Assembly: GCA_034509735.1 (NCBI GenBank)
Contig: JACGWO010000006.1
Location: forward strand, 14,944,645-15,008,644
Length of the DNA stretch: 64,000 nt
Direction: 5' to 3'
DNA from: Sesamum alatum
Taxonomy: Eukaryota > Streptophyta > Magnoliopsida > Lamiales > Pedaliaceae
In this document: one piece after another, positions 33,853-46,797 of the stretch
Numbering within the stretch: position 1 is the first letter of the stretch
How the letters are laid out: each line of letters begins with the position of its first letter
The notes under the pieces: generated by a model
Told to the model about the DNA's origin: nothing
Seen by the model: only the letters and a program-made list of their open reading frames with translations
Databases searched by the model: none
Program-made: the position numbers and the translations under genes

Positions 33853-34829
33853 TGTTGGAAAAAAGTTTTCAAGCAATCGTAGTGTAATTTTGAAAATACA
33901 ATCAGATTATAATAAGTAATTTTGTAAACCAAATTCACAAAACAAACATGTTGGAATAAACAGTAAAACAATTAGATATGTTGTTATTACAGAAATATAA
34001 ATCGGAAACTTACAGGAGAGTTGTATCGTAACAACTTCCGGGCCAAAATAGTGAACGAATCGAATCACAGAATCACTTTTGTTTGCCTTGAAGAAATTAT
34101 ACGCCCCCGTATTCTTGTGCAGCGGGTATTACGCAACTTCTTTCAGAATAAGACGGTTCCCGTTTATTCAGTACTGCACTTGTACCGATGAACACCTTGA
34201 ACAATATTCAGTCGCTTATTGAAACTTAGAGCTCAAAGATCAGATTTTTGGAGGAAAAACGAACTCAGATTTTTTGGAACAAAATCCGAGAACTAGAGAG
34301 AATTTTTAGAGTGAAGATTTTCTATTTTGTTGTTTCAAATTGGTGTGTTCTATTTGAAGTAAAGCAGCCTATTTATAGGTCAACACAGCAGCAACAACAA
34401 TTAATCCACCATTAAATCACGCATACATCAGCCATAAACAGGATTGAAAACTGAATTAAAGAACATTAAAAACAGGTAAAATTAGAGCCAAAGCCGAGGT
34501 GGGCTGATAGCGACGCGCGTGGGAGGCAATCCCATGTTTACTCTTGTCTCCATAACGCTTCAAACATTACTTGAATCTTAAATTTGATATAAGGAGCTTA
34601 TGGCATATATAAGCTTCCAATGTGGGACAAGAAATAAGTGTAAAACACTTACTCCTACATTCACATCATATACACATTAAGGCTCAACACTTTCCCATTA
34701 TGTCCTATGTGGACGAGTGCACTTCTCAATTTCTACTCCATCTAATCTATAGATTCACCATGTAATGGCATCCATATGTTAGAATAAATTATTGTTACAA
34801 ATTAGCAACATATTATATCAATTAAAACA
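33853..34829 (-). repeat. Copia-2 3' LTR
   Basis: TG...CA-bounded segment (plus-strand tgttggaaaa to attaaaaca) with a purine tract (minus-strand atttgtggaggat, about 34830-34842) immediately inside. Its partner LTR is not in the window, so the outer border is inferred from the terminal dinucleotides. Confidence 0.6.
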
Positions 34830-34842
34830 ATCCTCCACAAAT

Positions 34843-37214
34843 CCATAGATTTGAACTCAAGCTTCCATAACTTGCTTTCAACAATGGTACCTTCAAATTT
34901 GAACTACAATCTAAGTTATCTAACGTCAGCTGTCACCGGGTCAAATGGGAATAAGCCTTGAATTTGAGCTCGTGACTATGACAGCATCTGTAAGGAACAA
35001 CAAGCCACAGGCTATGTATTGATCTTCAGGGTTGACACTATAGACCATGTGTCCTAATCCTGTTCATGAATACTTTCAGGATTAACCTAATTCCTTAGTT
35101 GCGGCCAAACAACTGCATTCACTTAGTTGGGTATCCTAAGGATACACTGCTAACATCTCATCTAAAATACTTGACCCCATTTAGAGTTAAACTCTTACTA
35201 TTCTTGCAGCATCAACACCTTCCAGAATTACAGGGGATAGACACCAGATACAAAATATCAATCTATATTTAATAGTGCTCTGACATACCCTACGATTTGT
35301 TAATACCACATTGAACCTTCTTTGTGGGATCTCCACTTAGAAGATTGGGTTGCTATAGTAGATACGTCACTTGAGGGTTTCAATCACATCCTCAATCTAA
35401 ATTTTGTACTAGTAACAGATCTAATCCTTTCGTCAAAGGATCAACACATTGTTCTTTGTTCCCACAAAGTCAAGCATATAAACTCTGTAGACTCTAATTC
35501 CCTTATAGACTTAAGTCTAACTTAGATGTGTCTTTTACTCTTTTGGTTGTATTTACGACTACGAACCTTTGCAGTTGTGGTTTGACTATCATAATGTACA
35601 ACAATAGGTAAAAGAGACTGGCTTACAATGGGAAGTTGTAACAACAACCATATCCAACCATTTAGCCTCGGTTCCAGTCGTATCCAACGCACATAACTCG
35701 GCTTGAAAAGTGGACCGGGTTATAAAAGTCTGTTTTGCAGACTTCCAGAAACAGCGCCCCCACCTAAGGTACATATCTTGAACACCCATTACTCCCAGAG
35801 TTTTTGACTATCCAGCTAGCAGCACTATATCCCTCAAGAACAACAAGGAATCTACCATAATGAATGACCATTGATACTACGCTCTTAAGGTACCTTAGTA
35901 CCATATCTAAAGCTCCCCAATAAGTTTTATCAGGAGAACTAGCGTATCTAGCCAACTTCGAGATAGAAAATGATATCTAGTCTCAAGCCATTTGCTAAAT
36001 ACTGCAACTACCAGTAATTTGGGAATACCTTAGTTGTGCTATCGATAGACTACTTCCATTTTTGTATAAAGCCACAGAAGGATCATATGGTGTCTTTGCA
36101 ATTCTACAATCCTGATAGCCAAATTTCTCAATTATCTTCTTAACATAGTGAGATGGAGAAATGGCTATACCATCAGTTGAACGAATCAACTCGATACCAA
36201 GAATTACGTTAGCTTCACCCATATTCTTCATTTCAAACTTATTTTTAGAAAATGACTTGATTTTGGTAATTATATCTAAATTAGATCCTATTAACAGAAT
36301 ATTATCCACATACAGGCATAAAATTATAATATAATTCCCCTTAACCGTACAGTAAATACACTTATCATTCTTATTAACAATGAAGCAAAACGACAGAATA
36401 GTTTTATCAAACTTATCAGGTCAGTTTCTTCTTGAAAATCCACTTTACACCCAATTGTACTACACCACAGAGGGAGATCGACTAACACCCGTGTCCCGTT
36501 AGAGACAATGGAGTCCATCTCGCTTTTGACAGCTTCCTTCCAATGTTTGACTTCAGAAGAAGCCATAGCATCTTTGAAGGTTACCAGATCATCCTCGATG
36601 TTGTAGGTGGACAAAGTCACTTCCAAAATCCTTGACAATCCTAGCTCTCTTACTCTAGGTCCATCTGACTCCTCACGGGTTGGACTAGAACTACTAGGAT
36701 TAACCCCACATTTGTGATCTTTTCCACATGTTCAGGAATAGATGTGGAGGCAAGTGAATCAACTAGTGAAACACTTTGAGGTATTCCCGTTTTCATAGAA
36801 AATACATATTTCAAGAAAGTAACATCACAAAATTCGACTATTATGTACCCCAATGCCTAAAATTTCTGATTTAATAATCAGAAACCTCAAAGCATAACTT
36901 CTCTTCACATTGTCCAAGAACAAAACATCAACGGTCTTAGGGCCCAATTTCTTTCTCTTGTGTTTAGGGGCTAGCACTTTTGCTAGGCACCCCAACACTA
37001 GAAAGTATTTGAGGCTCGATTTCTTACCTTTCCATAGTTCGAAAGAAGTACTCGTATGTGTTTCAGAGGGACTCTATTCAGAATATGGGAAGCCGTATTT
37101 AAAGCCTCTCCCCATAAATACTTAGGAAACACAGAAGTTAACAAAAGATTGTTAATCATGTCTTTAAGAGTTCTATTCTTTCGTTCTGCTATTCCATTAG
37201 ACGAAGGTGAATAT
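34843..37214 (-). pseudogene. Copia-2 pol: integrase C-terminal part, RT, RNase H
   Basis: The minus strand from 37214 reads the integrase end (YSPSSNGIAERKNRTLKDM, then SVFPKYLWGEALNTAS). An acidic linker with SSEVKHWKEAVKSEMDSI follows (36638-36500). The RT catalytic motif reads YVDN instead of YVDD (about 36295-36312; Asp to Asn by a single G-to-A change). Next is KNMGEANVILGIELIRS (36240-36180), then RNase H with SAKQTFITRSTFQAELCAL (about 35700-35745). Frames change several times. This copy is dead. The part 34843-35560 would be the end of pol and the 3' untranslated region. Confidence 0.75.
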
Positions 37215-39411
37215 TAGGTGACCAGAAAGCCAATAGGTTTGGCCACTTGATGTAAATATAATATTATTATGTGATGAATAAAATGAGTGTTCGTCACCAA
37301 TGGTACCTTCTTTGTTGCGCTCATCTTACATTTGTTAAAACGGTGTTTAACTTATATCGCAACAAAGCCCACAGACCATGGATAACAACTCGTGCAGTTG
37401 GGCCACGCATTGGATGGTGGTCATGAAACCAACTGATTAAGAGTTGGGTCTGAAATGTTCTAAGTCGAGGACCTCGAGACAGGGCATCGAGAGTCCTATT
37501 GAAACTTGCGTCAAGAGTCGTGTTCATTAGATGAGTGTCGTGTTTCATCGGCAACAGGCGTGGGACGCCTACACGATCTTGATGGGTTGGTCGACTGGGG
37601 TCGAGCCGACTGGACTGACTCGCGGGGATCATCATATGGAAGCCTTGGAGGCTTAGTCAGTATGATTGGTTTTCTCCGGTTCCGATAGTACGGGAGTAAT
37701 CCTCAGATTTGAGGGATCATGGCAGTCGCGTGCACATGACGGTTGTATCTTGGATCTGGCGAGAGGTAATCATTCTGTAAGATGATTATCATAAGCCTTG
37801 TCCAGTGCAGTCGGAATGTGTAGCGAGGACGGTGGATTCCAAGAAGAGGATCTGTCCCCGGTCAGTATGTGACAGAGGTATCTCCTATGCACTCGGAGAC
37901 ACATTCATGCTGTTTGAAGTTGTGGCCACAGTAGTTGGTCGAACAGGGAATGGTTTCCTGTGTCGACGCAATGAAGCATACGTGGTCTCGAGTATTAAGC
38001 ATAGATGCCTAGTCAAGGATGGGAACCGACGCCCAATTCCATACCCTAGACTAAGGCCGGGAGACGGTAGACGGAAGGATCGTACCCGTACGGAATCAGT
38101 GCCTAAATGTTCACGCCAATTCACCTAGTCTCTAGTGCCATGAACCGTTGCTAGACGGCCACCCATGGTAACGGGCCCTTGTGGGACACGGGCCCAAGTC
38201 TAGCTGAGGGTGAACCTAAAGGGTCACACACAAATCACCGAGGAGGTTGAGAGATCGACTTGGAGTCAATCTTGAAGGATAAAATAAGTAATTGGATTAC
38301 TTAAGGGAAAGTCCATTGGATGGATGGGCCGATATTGTATCGGGCTTCCGTTTAATTGGTAAATTGGATTTTCGATTAAATATGGAAAGTTGAGAGGTTG
38401 GATCTTTTAATTGGATTAAAAGATCAACAGGAATAATTTAAATGGACATTAAATTGGATTTAATGTTGGGTTAGTCCTAATTGGATTACGATAAAATCCG
38501 GTCCGTTAAATTATACCCGAGAGGAGAAATAATTCCTATTTTGGAATAGGAAGAAGTTGGACTTCTTCCCTTAATTAAACATGGCCGACATGCTCCCTTG
38601 GAGGAAGCAACATCAGCCATGTTTCATGCTAGGTGGTATGTTGACTTATCTCTTTTGGAAAGAGACAAATCAACTCCAATCAAGCTCTTCCCTTTTGGTA
38701 TGATGTGATCATACCATAAATTTTGGTAGGCTTGATTGAAGAATTGATGGTGATTGATTGGAATGAATCTAGACATCCTTGGATGAACCTAGACACATTC
38801 CAATAATCACATTAATTATGTATATATATTAGAATATACAACATCAAGTATAAGTGATTCATTATTCATCCTTTTCTAGGAAAAAGAGAAGACAAAATCC
38901 ATCTCCTGTCTCTCAACTCTCGGTCCTCTCTCCCTCTCCTACACTTGTGTTCTTCACTTGATTTTGAATCAAGAAGAAGAACAAAGTAAATTTAAGAGAG
39001 CAGTAATTCATAGTGTTCTTCTCTTAAACCGATTTCTTCTTAAACCCGTTCTTTTCTAGCAAGAAGAACGTATGTTTCTTCCGGTGTGGTGTGGATCACC
39101 TTTGGAGAATCCATACGTTTGGATTTCGCGAGCATTCCGGAGAAGGAACAACGCTAGTAGTCGGGAGCATACGCTAAACAATCAAAGGTAACGGTTTATT
39201 ACGCTTTGATTGATTATATGTATTTATCTATGCCCTATGTGTTTAATATTCATTTCCAATATTTACACATCCTACATCGAACGCCCGGTTGAGCACCCAA
39301 GGGCACAACCCTTGGGATTCGTATTTTAAATTAGGTTCGATTTAATTTACGCACTATTTCCTCGCTTTCTCGCTTCCGCTCGTGTTCCCGGGCGGATCCG
39401 CTTGTCCTTCA
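37215..39411 (+). repeat. Solo LTR of the Copia-1 family, opposite orientation
   Basis: 2197 bp, nearly colinear with the Copia-1 LTRs but on the other strand (aggtgaccagaaagccaata at the start, cggatccgcttgtccttca at the end). The first eight or so bases of the LTR (TGTTGGAA) and the 5' target duplication are missing at the left junction; the right junction is intact. No internal sequence remains, as expected after LTR-LTR recombination. It interrupts the Copia-2 integrase. Confidence 0.85.
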
Positions 39412-39477
39412 GTTTCTTCATGAATTATGATAAAGTTTTGGCAATATTCACAAAGAGCACTCAACTCATATTGTCCT
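39412..39477 (-). pseudogene. Copia-2 integrase fragment
   Basis: 66 bp between two solo LTRs. The minus-strand translation QYELSALCEYCQNFIIIHEE is the segment upstream of the catalytic Glu in copia integrases, and joins in sense to both neighbouring fragments. Confidence 0.7.
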
Positions 39478-40706
39478 TGATTGGGGGAAATTATATAGCA
39501 TATTCTTATGTTTACACCCTTATTTTATCTCGATATAATGCTTGTTTTTTGGTACATTTGTGACTTTTAGGAACTTTGGTAGACAAAAGGGCGAGTGCAA
39601 GAAAAGAGTTCAGACATAGAGAAAAGAATCAAAATTCTGCAGAAATGATTACAAGTTAGCCCGTGACCCATGGGCTATCAGAGGTTTGTTTTCAGAAACA
39701 CAGGAAGCATAACCCGTGACCCACGGGTTATCAAACATTCACAGGGCAGAATTTCCAGACGAGCTGACCTGTAAAAAACGGAAATCCTGATTTTAGGTCA
39801 CTCAAAAGGAGATCCTATTTCCTCTGTAATCTACTTAGAGTTTTGATAAGAATAGGATTAGGAAAGGAAAAGAGTTTTATGCTAGATAGAATCCTATTCC
39901 TTTTCTACCTTAGTTGGGACTTTCTATATAAGGAAGAAAGGAGGAGAAGAAGACATCACTTTTTTTTCCAGCAATTTTCTGCATCTTTCTCTTGAGTTTT
40001 TGTTAGAATTAGGATGAACTAATTTTCTTTTTGTGCAAAGGCTTATGGAAAGCCTAATTGATACTATGTGTTAAATATTTTCTGGATTAATCTAGTGTTA
40101 TTTTCGCATATCCATGACTTATTGTGTTTGTTGCTATTATTTACGAGCTTGATCACCTCTTAGATTTTCTTAATTATGTTGATGAACCGAGAGGGAATTT
40201 ACCATAGTGGATAGAGTAATTCATGGTGTGGATTGAATGATGTGTAGACATAGACAGGCATGATCTATCTGGTTTCATAGGTTTTTCATAAATCTTCATG
40301 CATTATTGTCACGAGTTTTGGAGAGGAGAGATCCCCTAATTCCTTGATAGTAATAGGTTCGATTTAGCTTGAGAGAGTATATTGGATTAAAATAGGAAAA
40401 ATCTCAGTATGCGAAAATACTTGTCTATTTGATTGATCTGTTAATAGTGAATGCGTTGTATTGATTAGGTGGACCTCTAGCCGTAGCACTTCTTCCTAAA
40501 TCCGCATTTTTCCTTCGACGTAATTGCTTGCTATAGTTGATTTTATTGCTTTTTAGTAGTTTCATAAATCATTCAAATTCTTGACTGTTCAAATAATTAG
40601 GGATTGGTCATAGTGATGGTAATTGTTTCATTAAATTCTCGTGGGTTCGACATCATTTATATTACTTGATAGCTAGTGCACTTGCTAGTACGTATTTTTG
40701 CAATCA
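39478..40706 (+). repeat. Solo LTR, probably Ty3/gypsy
   Basis: 1229 bp starting TGATTG and ending CAATCA, with a perfect 5-bp target duplication gtcct (39473-39477 and 40707-40711). A TATA-like motif (ctatataagg, about 39924) and a 3' end with 'gtgggttcgacatc' and 'gtgcacttgctagtacgt' resemble U5 regions of plant gypsy (Athila-type) LTRs; that assignment is by resemblance only. It contains two imperfect copies of 'cccgtgaccca(t/c)ggg' (about 39660 and 39715). Inserted in the Copia-2 integrase. Confidence 0.8.
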
Positions 40707-40880
40707 GTCCTCTCCTATCGGACCTTAATCGTTTTAAGTTTCTTACTAGTTTGGATTTTTTCTTTGTTTTAAACAAAATAAATTTATCTAAGGTTTCATC
40801 CTTGTTTCTAATGAGATACAGATAACAATATCTACTACAATGTCTACAAAGGTGATAAAATATCTCTCATGGTCCCTAGT
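40707..40880 (-). pseudogene. Copia-2 integrase core fragment
   Basis: The minus strand reads LTRDHERYFITFVD near 40878-40830, the region of the second core Asp in copia integrases, and continues with a KTIKV...DRRGQYE-like stretch that joins the fragment at 39477. Frames are disturbed. Confidence 0.65.
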
Positions 40881-42395
40881 TTTTTTTTTTTTTTTTTGAA
40901 AATATTAGCGATGAAATTTTATACGAACCAAAACCAACACAATGTCAAGTACAGACTTATTCCAGAAACTGAAATGCAGAAAACATAAAACCAGACAACT
41001 CAAAATAGAGCAATCACAATGGTTGATGCACTCCTGATACACTGATAACACTGCAATAATAAGCATGATTTCTCCCAAGTCTTCATAAGCTCCAATCTCT
41101 TCCCCTCCATAGCGCGTTTACACCTCAATTGCCAAATGGTCCAACAAAGCATAAAAAATCGACCTCTGTGAACAGCTTCAATCTTGTTAAAAACCTGAAT
41201 GATCCAATCAACAACAGAACCTGGCCAGTGTGAAATATGCCGCCATGGGATCAATAACAATGCCCACATTTGTCTTGCCACCGGACATTCCAAGAAAATA
41301 TGTCTAATTGACTCCAACGCCGCCCCGCAAGCACTACAACTAGTATGAATGCCCTTTTGTCTATTTGAAAATTTTCCATAGTCGGCAACACTTCTTTACA
41401 CAATCGCCACATGAAAAGACTCACCCTTGGAGGCACTTGTTCACCCCATAAAACCGACCACAGAGACTGATTATTTGCCCCAACAGTAAACTCCATACCT
41501 GATGTTGAAGCATGACGTCAATCCCGTTTCTTTAAGGCTTGACTATATGCACTTTTGACAGTGAAACAACCCTTCTTGTGTAGTTTCCATCTCCAACCAG
41601 CCCCTCCTTCGCCTTGTTATGTTGCTGAACTTGTACAACCCTCCTCTAACAGCATTCAGCCAGCAACAATGCTGTGCCAGGTCCATGATGCCCGCTTCCC
41701 CACAGTCGCATTCCAAAAATCACCATTTGGAAAATATTTTGCTTTAAGAACACGACTGAGAAGAGTATGTGGACGAGTGAGAATCCTCCAACCCTGTTTA
41801 GCCAATAACGCAAGATTAAACTCACACAAAGACCAAAACCCAAGCCCTCCTTTAGATAACGGCCGACATAGTTTAGCCCAAGCCACCCAATGAACCCTCC
41901 TCTCCCCTCTATTAGACCACCAAAAATCCACTGCAATTGATTCCAACTCAAGCATAGTGTTTTAGGAAGTTGAAAACACGACATTGCATAAGTTGGTAAC
42001 GATTGCAACAACGGTTTGACCAGCACACTTTTTCCCGCCTGCGTCAATAACTTCAAATTCCACCCACACGTTCTATCCCACATCCTTTCCTTCACATACT
42101 TGAACACCAACCGATTAGACCTACCCCCCACCGCCGGTAACCCCAAGTATCTATCAAACTGACTAACCAGCCTAACCCCCAACAACGATGCAAAGTGCCT
42201 CTTCACATCCTTCCCCAATCCCCCACTAACCACCATACTCGACTTCTGAAAATTGACCACCTGACCTGATGCCCTCCCATAAATTTCCAGAATTCTCCCA
42301 ATCTCCCTCATATACTCTTCCCTAGTTCCACAAAACACCAACGTATCATCAGCAAAGAGTAAATGTGATACAGATGGTGCCTGTGAAGCTACAGA

Positions 42396-44388
42396 TGAAA
42401 GATTATGTGGATCGTCCCGGGAAAAGCGCGAATGCGGAAGCGCGGTATAATTAAAAATTAAAACGAAATTTAAACATGCTTTTAAATTAAAAAACACGTT
42501 TCAAAGGGTGTGCCTTTGAAATTTTCCCCGGGCATTCGGTGTATCTCATGAAGGTATAACATAAAATAAATCATGGAGGCCATAGGGTTGAAAATTAAAG
42601 AGGGACGAAAATTTAAAACGAGACCTACCCGTTGTCGTTTTCGTCTTCAACGGCTACACGCGTTGTTCCCCGTTTTGCACCAAGATCTCGTTCTTGAGAC
42701 CCTCCAAATCGTGACACACGATCCACCCACGTATCTTGCACGTCGTGCTAGCAACGAACAAGTGTATAATTTTGGAGTGGATGAATCAATAACACATTAT
42801 CAATTAATGGTATTGATTCATCAAGATTCTAATGTTCCAAGAACAAAAGAATCAAGAAAACTATTTTCTTGAGAGAGAGAGAGGGCGGACGAGAGAGATG
42901 GGAGAGAGAGATCCGTGTGTGTGTGTTGTAATGTGTGTGTTGGAGATTCATCATCATGTAAATTGTAGGATGCTAGGGGTTTATATAGAAGAGGAGTTTA
43001 ATCCTCTTTAAACTCCTCTTTTAAGAACTCTAATTTGATTAGGATTTTGACCTAGTCAAAGTCCTAGTCAAACTAGTGTTTTGACCTAGTCAAAACGATC
43101 CTAGCCATCCATCTCTCCCATTGATCTCAACCGTTGATTTAATTTAATTTAATGGAATATTTAAAAACCTATTTAAATATTTCCAAGAGGCTAAAATAAA
43201 TATAAATATTATTTAAGCCCATTAAATAAATTCCTTTGATAAATCCAATTTATCAATTTAATTCCTTCTATCAAATAGAAAGAATTATTTCTCCAAGAAA
43301 AATAAAGGTTCCGATTAAATCTAATTTAATCATTCCTTCACTCCAATATTTAATTCCAAATTAAATATTTAATTGTGTGTGGATAGTGTGTGACTCTTTA
43401 GGTTCACCATTCAGCTAGACTTGGTCGGATTCCTAGAATCCGTCCGTTACCATGGGTGGCCATCTAGCAACGGTCCATGGCACTAGAGACTAGGTGAAAT
43501 ATTCAGGGATGAACATTTAGGCTCTAACAGTACGCTTGTCCTTCTGTCTTCGGTCTCATCACTTAGTGTCTAGGGCACGGATAACGCAGGTACCCATCTT
43601 GGACCTAAGTGTCGGTCTGTCCTCACTAAACGCCGCAAGGGAAACCTTCCCTTCTGTTCAGTCACTGTGGCCACAGTTTTAGGGACAAGACCTAGAGCAT
43701 ACATGAGACTCAACTGTCAAAACCTATTGACAGGAGACAGATCCTTTCTTGGAAACTACTGTCACTTTGCACACCAGGACTGCACTAGACATGGCTTATG
43801 ACTACCAAAGAGAATTCTGGCAATCTCTCACCATATCTAAGATACAGTTCTGATGTACAGGTAAACTCAGTAATTCCTCAAGTCAAAGGACTTGACCTGT
43901 ACCGTTGGAACCGGGAATACTCGTCATACCTTGCAGACCATACTCAAGGTCCTCCGTAAGACGGTTCCCACGAGTCACCTCAGTCAGCTGCGTCCTAGCA
44001 GGCTAACCCACTAACACTGTTTAGACGATCCTCGTCACCCGTCGATGAAACACGACAGCAGATGCTTAGTGCAAGTCTCAAATGGAATCCCGGTACCCAT
44101 TTTCGGGATTCCTTGACTTGGAGATTTCCGGACTGATTCGGGAAGACTGATTTCATGGACCTACCTCCAAGCGTAGTCCCAGTCCCCGAAATCGAATCTC
44201 AGTCCGTGGGCTTTGTTTGCGTAGTGAACAGATATGGAAAAATAGGTGCAAGTGAACACAAACAAAGTAATGCCAAATGAAAATTCACTTCTTTATTCAT
44301 TAATGATTTATCAAAAACACTTATAATTGTCTAGACATAGGTTACATATACCCGCCAAAATTGGCTTACATGGTCACCTATTCTAACA
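42396..44388 (-). repeat. Copia-4 3' LTR
   Basis: 1993-bp LTR beside the purine tract. It contains GA/GT microsatellites (about 42873-42945) and a hairpin (cggattc-cta-gaatccg, 43426-43442) inside a block conserved with the Copia-1 LTR. Confidence 0.93.
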
Positions 44389-44404
44389 ATCTCCCACTTG
44401 ACCT

Positions 44405-46797
44405 TTAAAGCCAATCACCCATATGCCTAATCCCCATCTTCTCAAGATGTTGCGTATGAGCACTTTGCGACATAGGCTTTGTCAGCGGGTCTGCTGTGTT
44501 GTCTGCTGAGTTGACTCGGTCCATCCGAACGTCACCTCTTCCTACCATTTCTCTAAGAAGATGGTAGCGTCTAAGAATGTGTTTGGAACGGTGGTGAGAT
44601 CTCGGTTCCTTCGCTTGCGCTATTGCACCGTTGTTATCACAGAAGATGACAACGGGCTCGGCGATGCTAGGCACCACACCCAACTCTTGGATGTAGTTTC
44701 TCATCCAAACCGCTTCCTTAGCAGCTTCTGAAGCTGCTATGTATTCAGCCTCAGTGGTGGAGTCAGCAGTGGTTGCTTGCTTGGAACTTTTCCAAGCCAC
44801 TACTCCTCCGTTGAGCTTGAATACATACCCCGATTGAGACTTGGCATCATCGTCATCAGACTGGAAGCTAGCGTCGCTAAAGCCTTCCAGAATAAGTTCT
44901 CCATTGCCATAGACTAAGAACATTTCCTTAGTCCTCCTTAGGTACTTAAGGATGCCCTTAACTGCATTCCAATGTGCCTCTCCTGCACAGGACTGATATC
45001 TGCTAGTCACGCTCAAAGCGTATGCAATGTCAGGCCTGGTGCAGTGGACCGCATATTGGATGCTACCTACGGCAGAAGCATAGGGGATGACTTTCATCTT
45101 TTCAAGTTCCTCATCAGTCTGCGGGGACTGTTTCTTGGACAGCTTGATCCCATGCCTCATAGGAAGGAACCCTCGTTTGGAGTTGTCCATTCGATATCTC
45201 TTTAGGACTTTCTCCATATACGAGTTTTGGGTGAGCCCTAACATCCTTTTAGATCTGTCCCTGACAATCTGGATGCCTAGGATGTAGGATGCTTCACCCA
45301 AGTCCTTCATGGAAAACTTGGTTGACAGCCATGCTTTCGTGTTTCCTAACATTCTGACGTCATTTCCAATGAGCAGAATGTCATCCACGTAAAGCACTAG
45401 GAACACTATGGAGCTCCCACTGACCTTCTTGTATACACAAGGGTCGGATTCGTTTTTGATGAAGTCATAACCCCGTATTACCTCATCAAATCGAATGTTC
45501 CAACTCCGGGAAGCTTGTTTGAGGCCATAGATGGACTTCTGGAGACGACAGACTTTCTGTTCTTCTCCAGCGACCGTGAAACCCTCCGGCTGATCCATAT
45601 AGATCTCTTCTTCAACGAAGCCGTTGAGGAAGGCCGTTTTCACGTCCATCTGCCATATTTCATAGTCATACCATGCTGCTATGGCAAGCAGGATCCGAAT
45701 GGATTTAGCCATGGCTACTGGCGAGTAGGTATCCTCAAAATCGACCCCGGGTCGTTGAGTGTATCCCTTAGCTACAAGCCTAGCCTTGAAGGTAGTGACC
45801 TCTCCATCAACGCCGAGTTTGCGCTTGTAGACCCACTTACAGCCCACTGGCTTAACACCTTTCGGTGGATCTACAAGTCTCCAAACTTGGTTCTCGCTCA
45901 TGGAGTCCATTTCGGTTTTCATGGCCTCAAGCCATTTCCCAGAGTCGATGTCTGACATCGCTTCCCCGTAGGTCTTAGGATCGTTATCCAGAAGATCGGT
46001 CGCACCTAGAAATCCATATCTCACTGGAGGTCTGGATTCTCTAGTGGACCTTCGGAGAACGGGAACGTTAGTGGTAACTGTGGGCGCTGACTGTATCGGA
46101 GCCGGCGGTTCAGGGGCCGGGGCTGGCCTGCCTTGAGGTTGTCCTTCATGCCTAGCATGTTGGACTTCTCTAGGTAGGTCAGTCCTCCTAGTGTCTATCC
46201 TGAATCCTCTAGGTGAGGTTTCCGCGACTGTTTCTGATGACTGAGTTCCATCACTTGATTCCTCAAGGATCAGCTCATCAGGTTGGATATCCTCCGGGAA
46301 GCCTTGCTCCAAGAATACTGCATTCCTTGAAACAAATACCTTTTGTTCCAAAGGGTCATAAAAGTAATAACCCGCAGTTTCTTTAGGGTATCCAACGAAC
46401 CTGCATAGGCTAGACCTGGATTCTAGCTTATCTCCCACTAATCTCTTGACGTATGCGGGGCTACCCCACACTTTCAAGTAGTTGTAGGATGCAGGCTTGC
46501 CGTGCCATATCTCATATGGCGTTTGGGTCACTACACTAGTAGGCGCCAAATTCAATAACTTGGCTGCCGTTTCTAATGCATAACCCCAAAACGATAGGGG
46601 CAATTTGGTAAAACTCATCATGGAACGAACCATGTCCAACAGGGTTCGGTTCCTCCTTTCAGAGACGCCATTTAACTGTGGTGTTCCGGGAGGTGTCCAT
46701 TCTGATATTATACCATGTTCCTTTAGATAATCTAGGAATTCGGCACTAAGGTATTCACCGCCTCGGTCTGACCGTAGGATTTTAATTTTGCAGTTGG
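44405..46797 (-). CDS. Copia-4 integrase C-terminal part, reverse transcriptase and RNase H
   Basis: Continues the polyprotein in the shifted frame: LRSDRGGEYLS and then PQLNGVSERRNRTLL with the catalytic Glu of integrase. A long acidic/Pro-rich linker follows (about 46300-46030). The RT starts about EAMKTEMDSM and has CKWVYKRK, AFLNGFVEEEIYM, the intact YVDD catalytic motif (about 45380) and NSYMEKVLKRY. RNase H has SDASFQSDDDD and TTADSTTEAEYIAAS, and the frame ends GIRHMGDWL at 44405. No internal stop across nearly 800 codons, consistent with recent activity. It has no start of its own; it depends on reading through from gag, which the frameshift near 46800 prevents unless ribosomes slip. 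Confidence 0.9.

Noticed and set aside
42573..42872. 99-codon frame repeated exactly at 51020-51319
   Set aside because: Both lie at the same place in the two nearly identical Copia-4 LTRs, antisense to the element. Identity reflects LTR identity, not selection.
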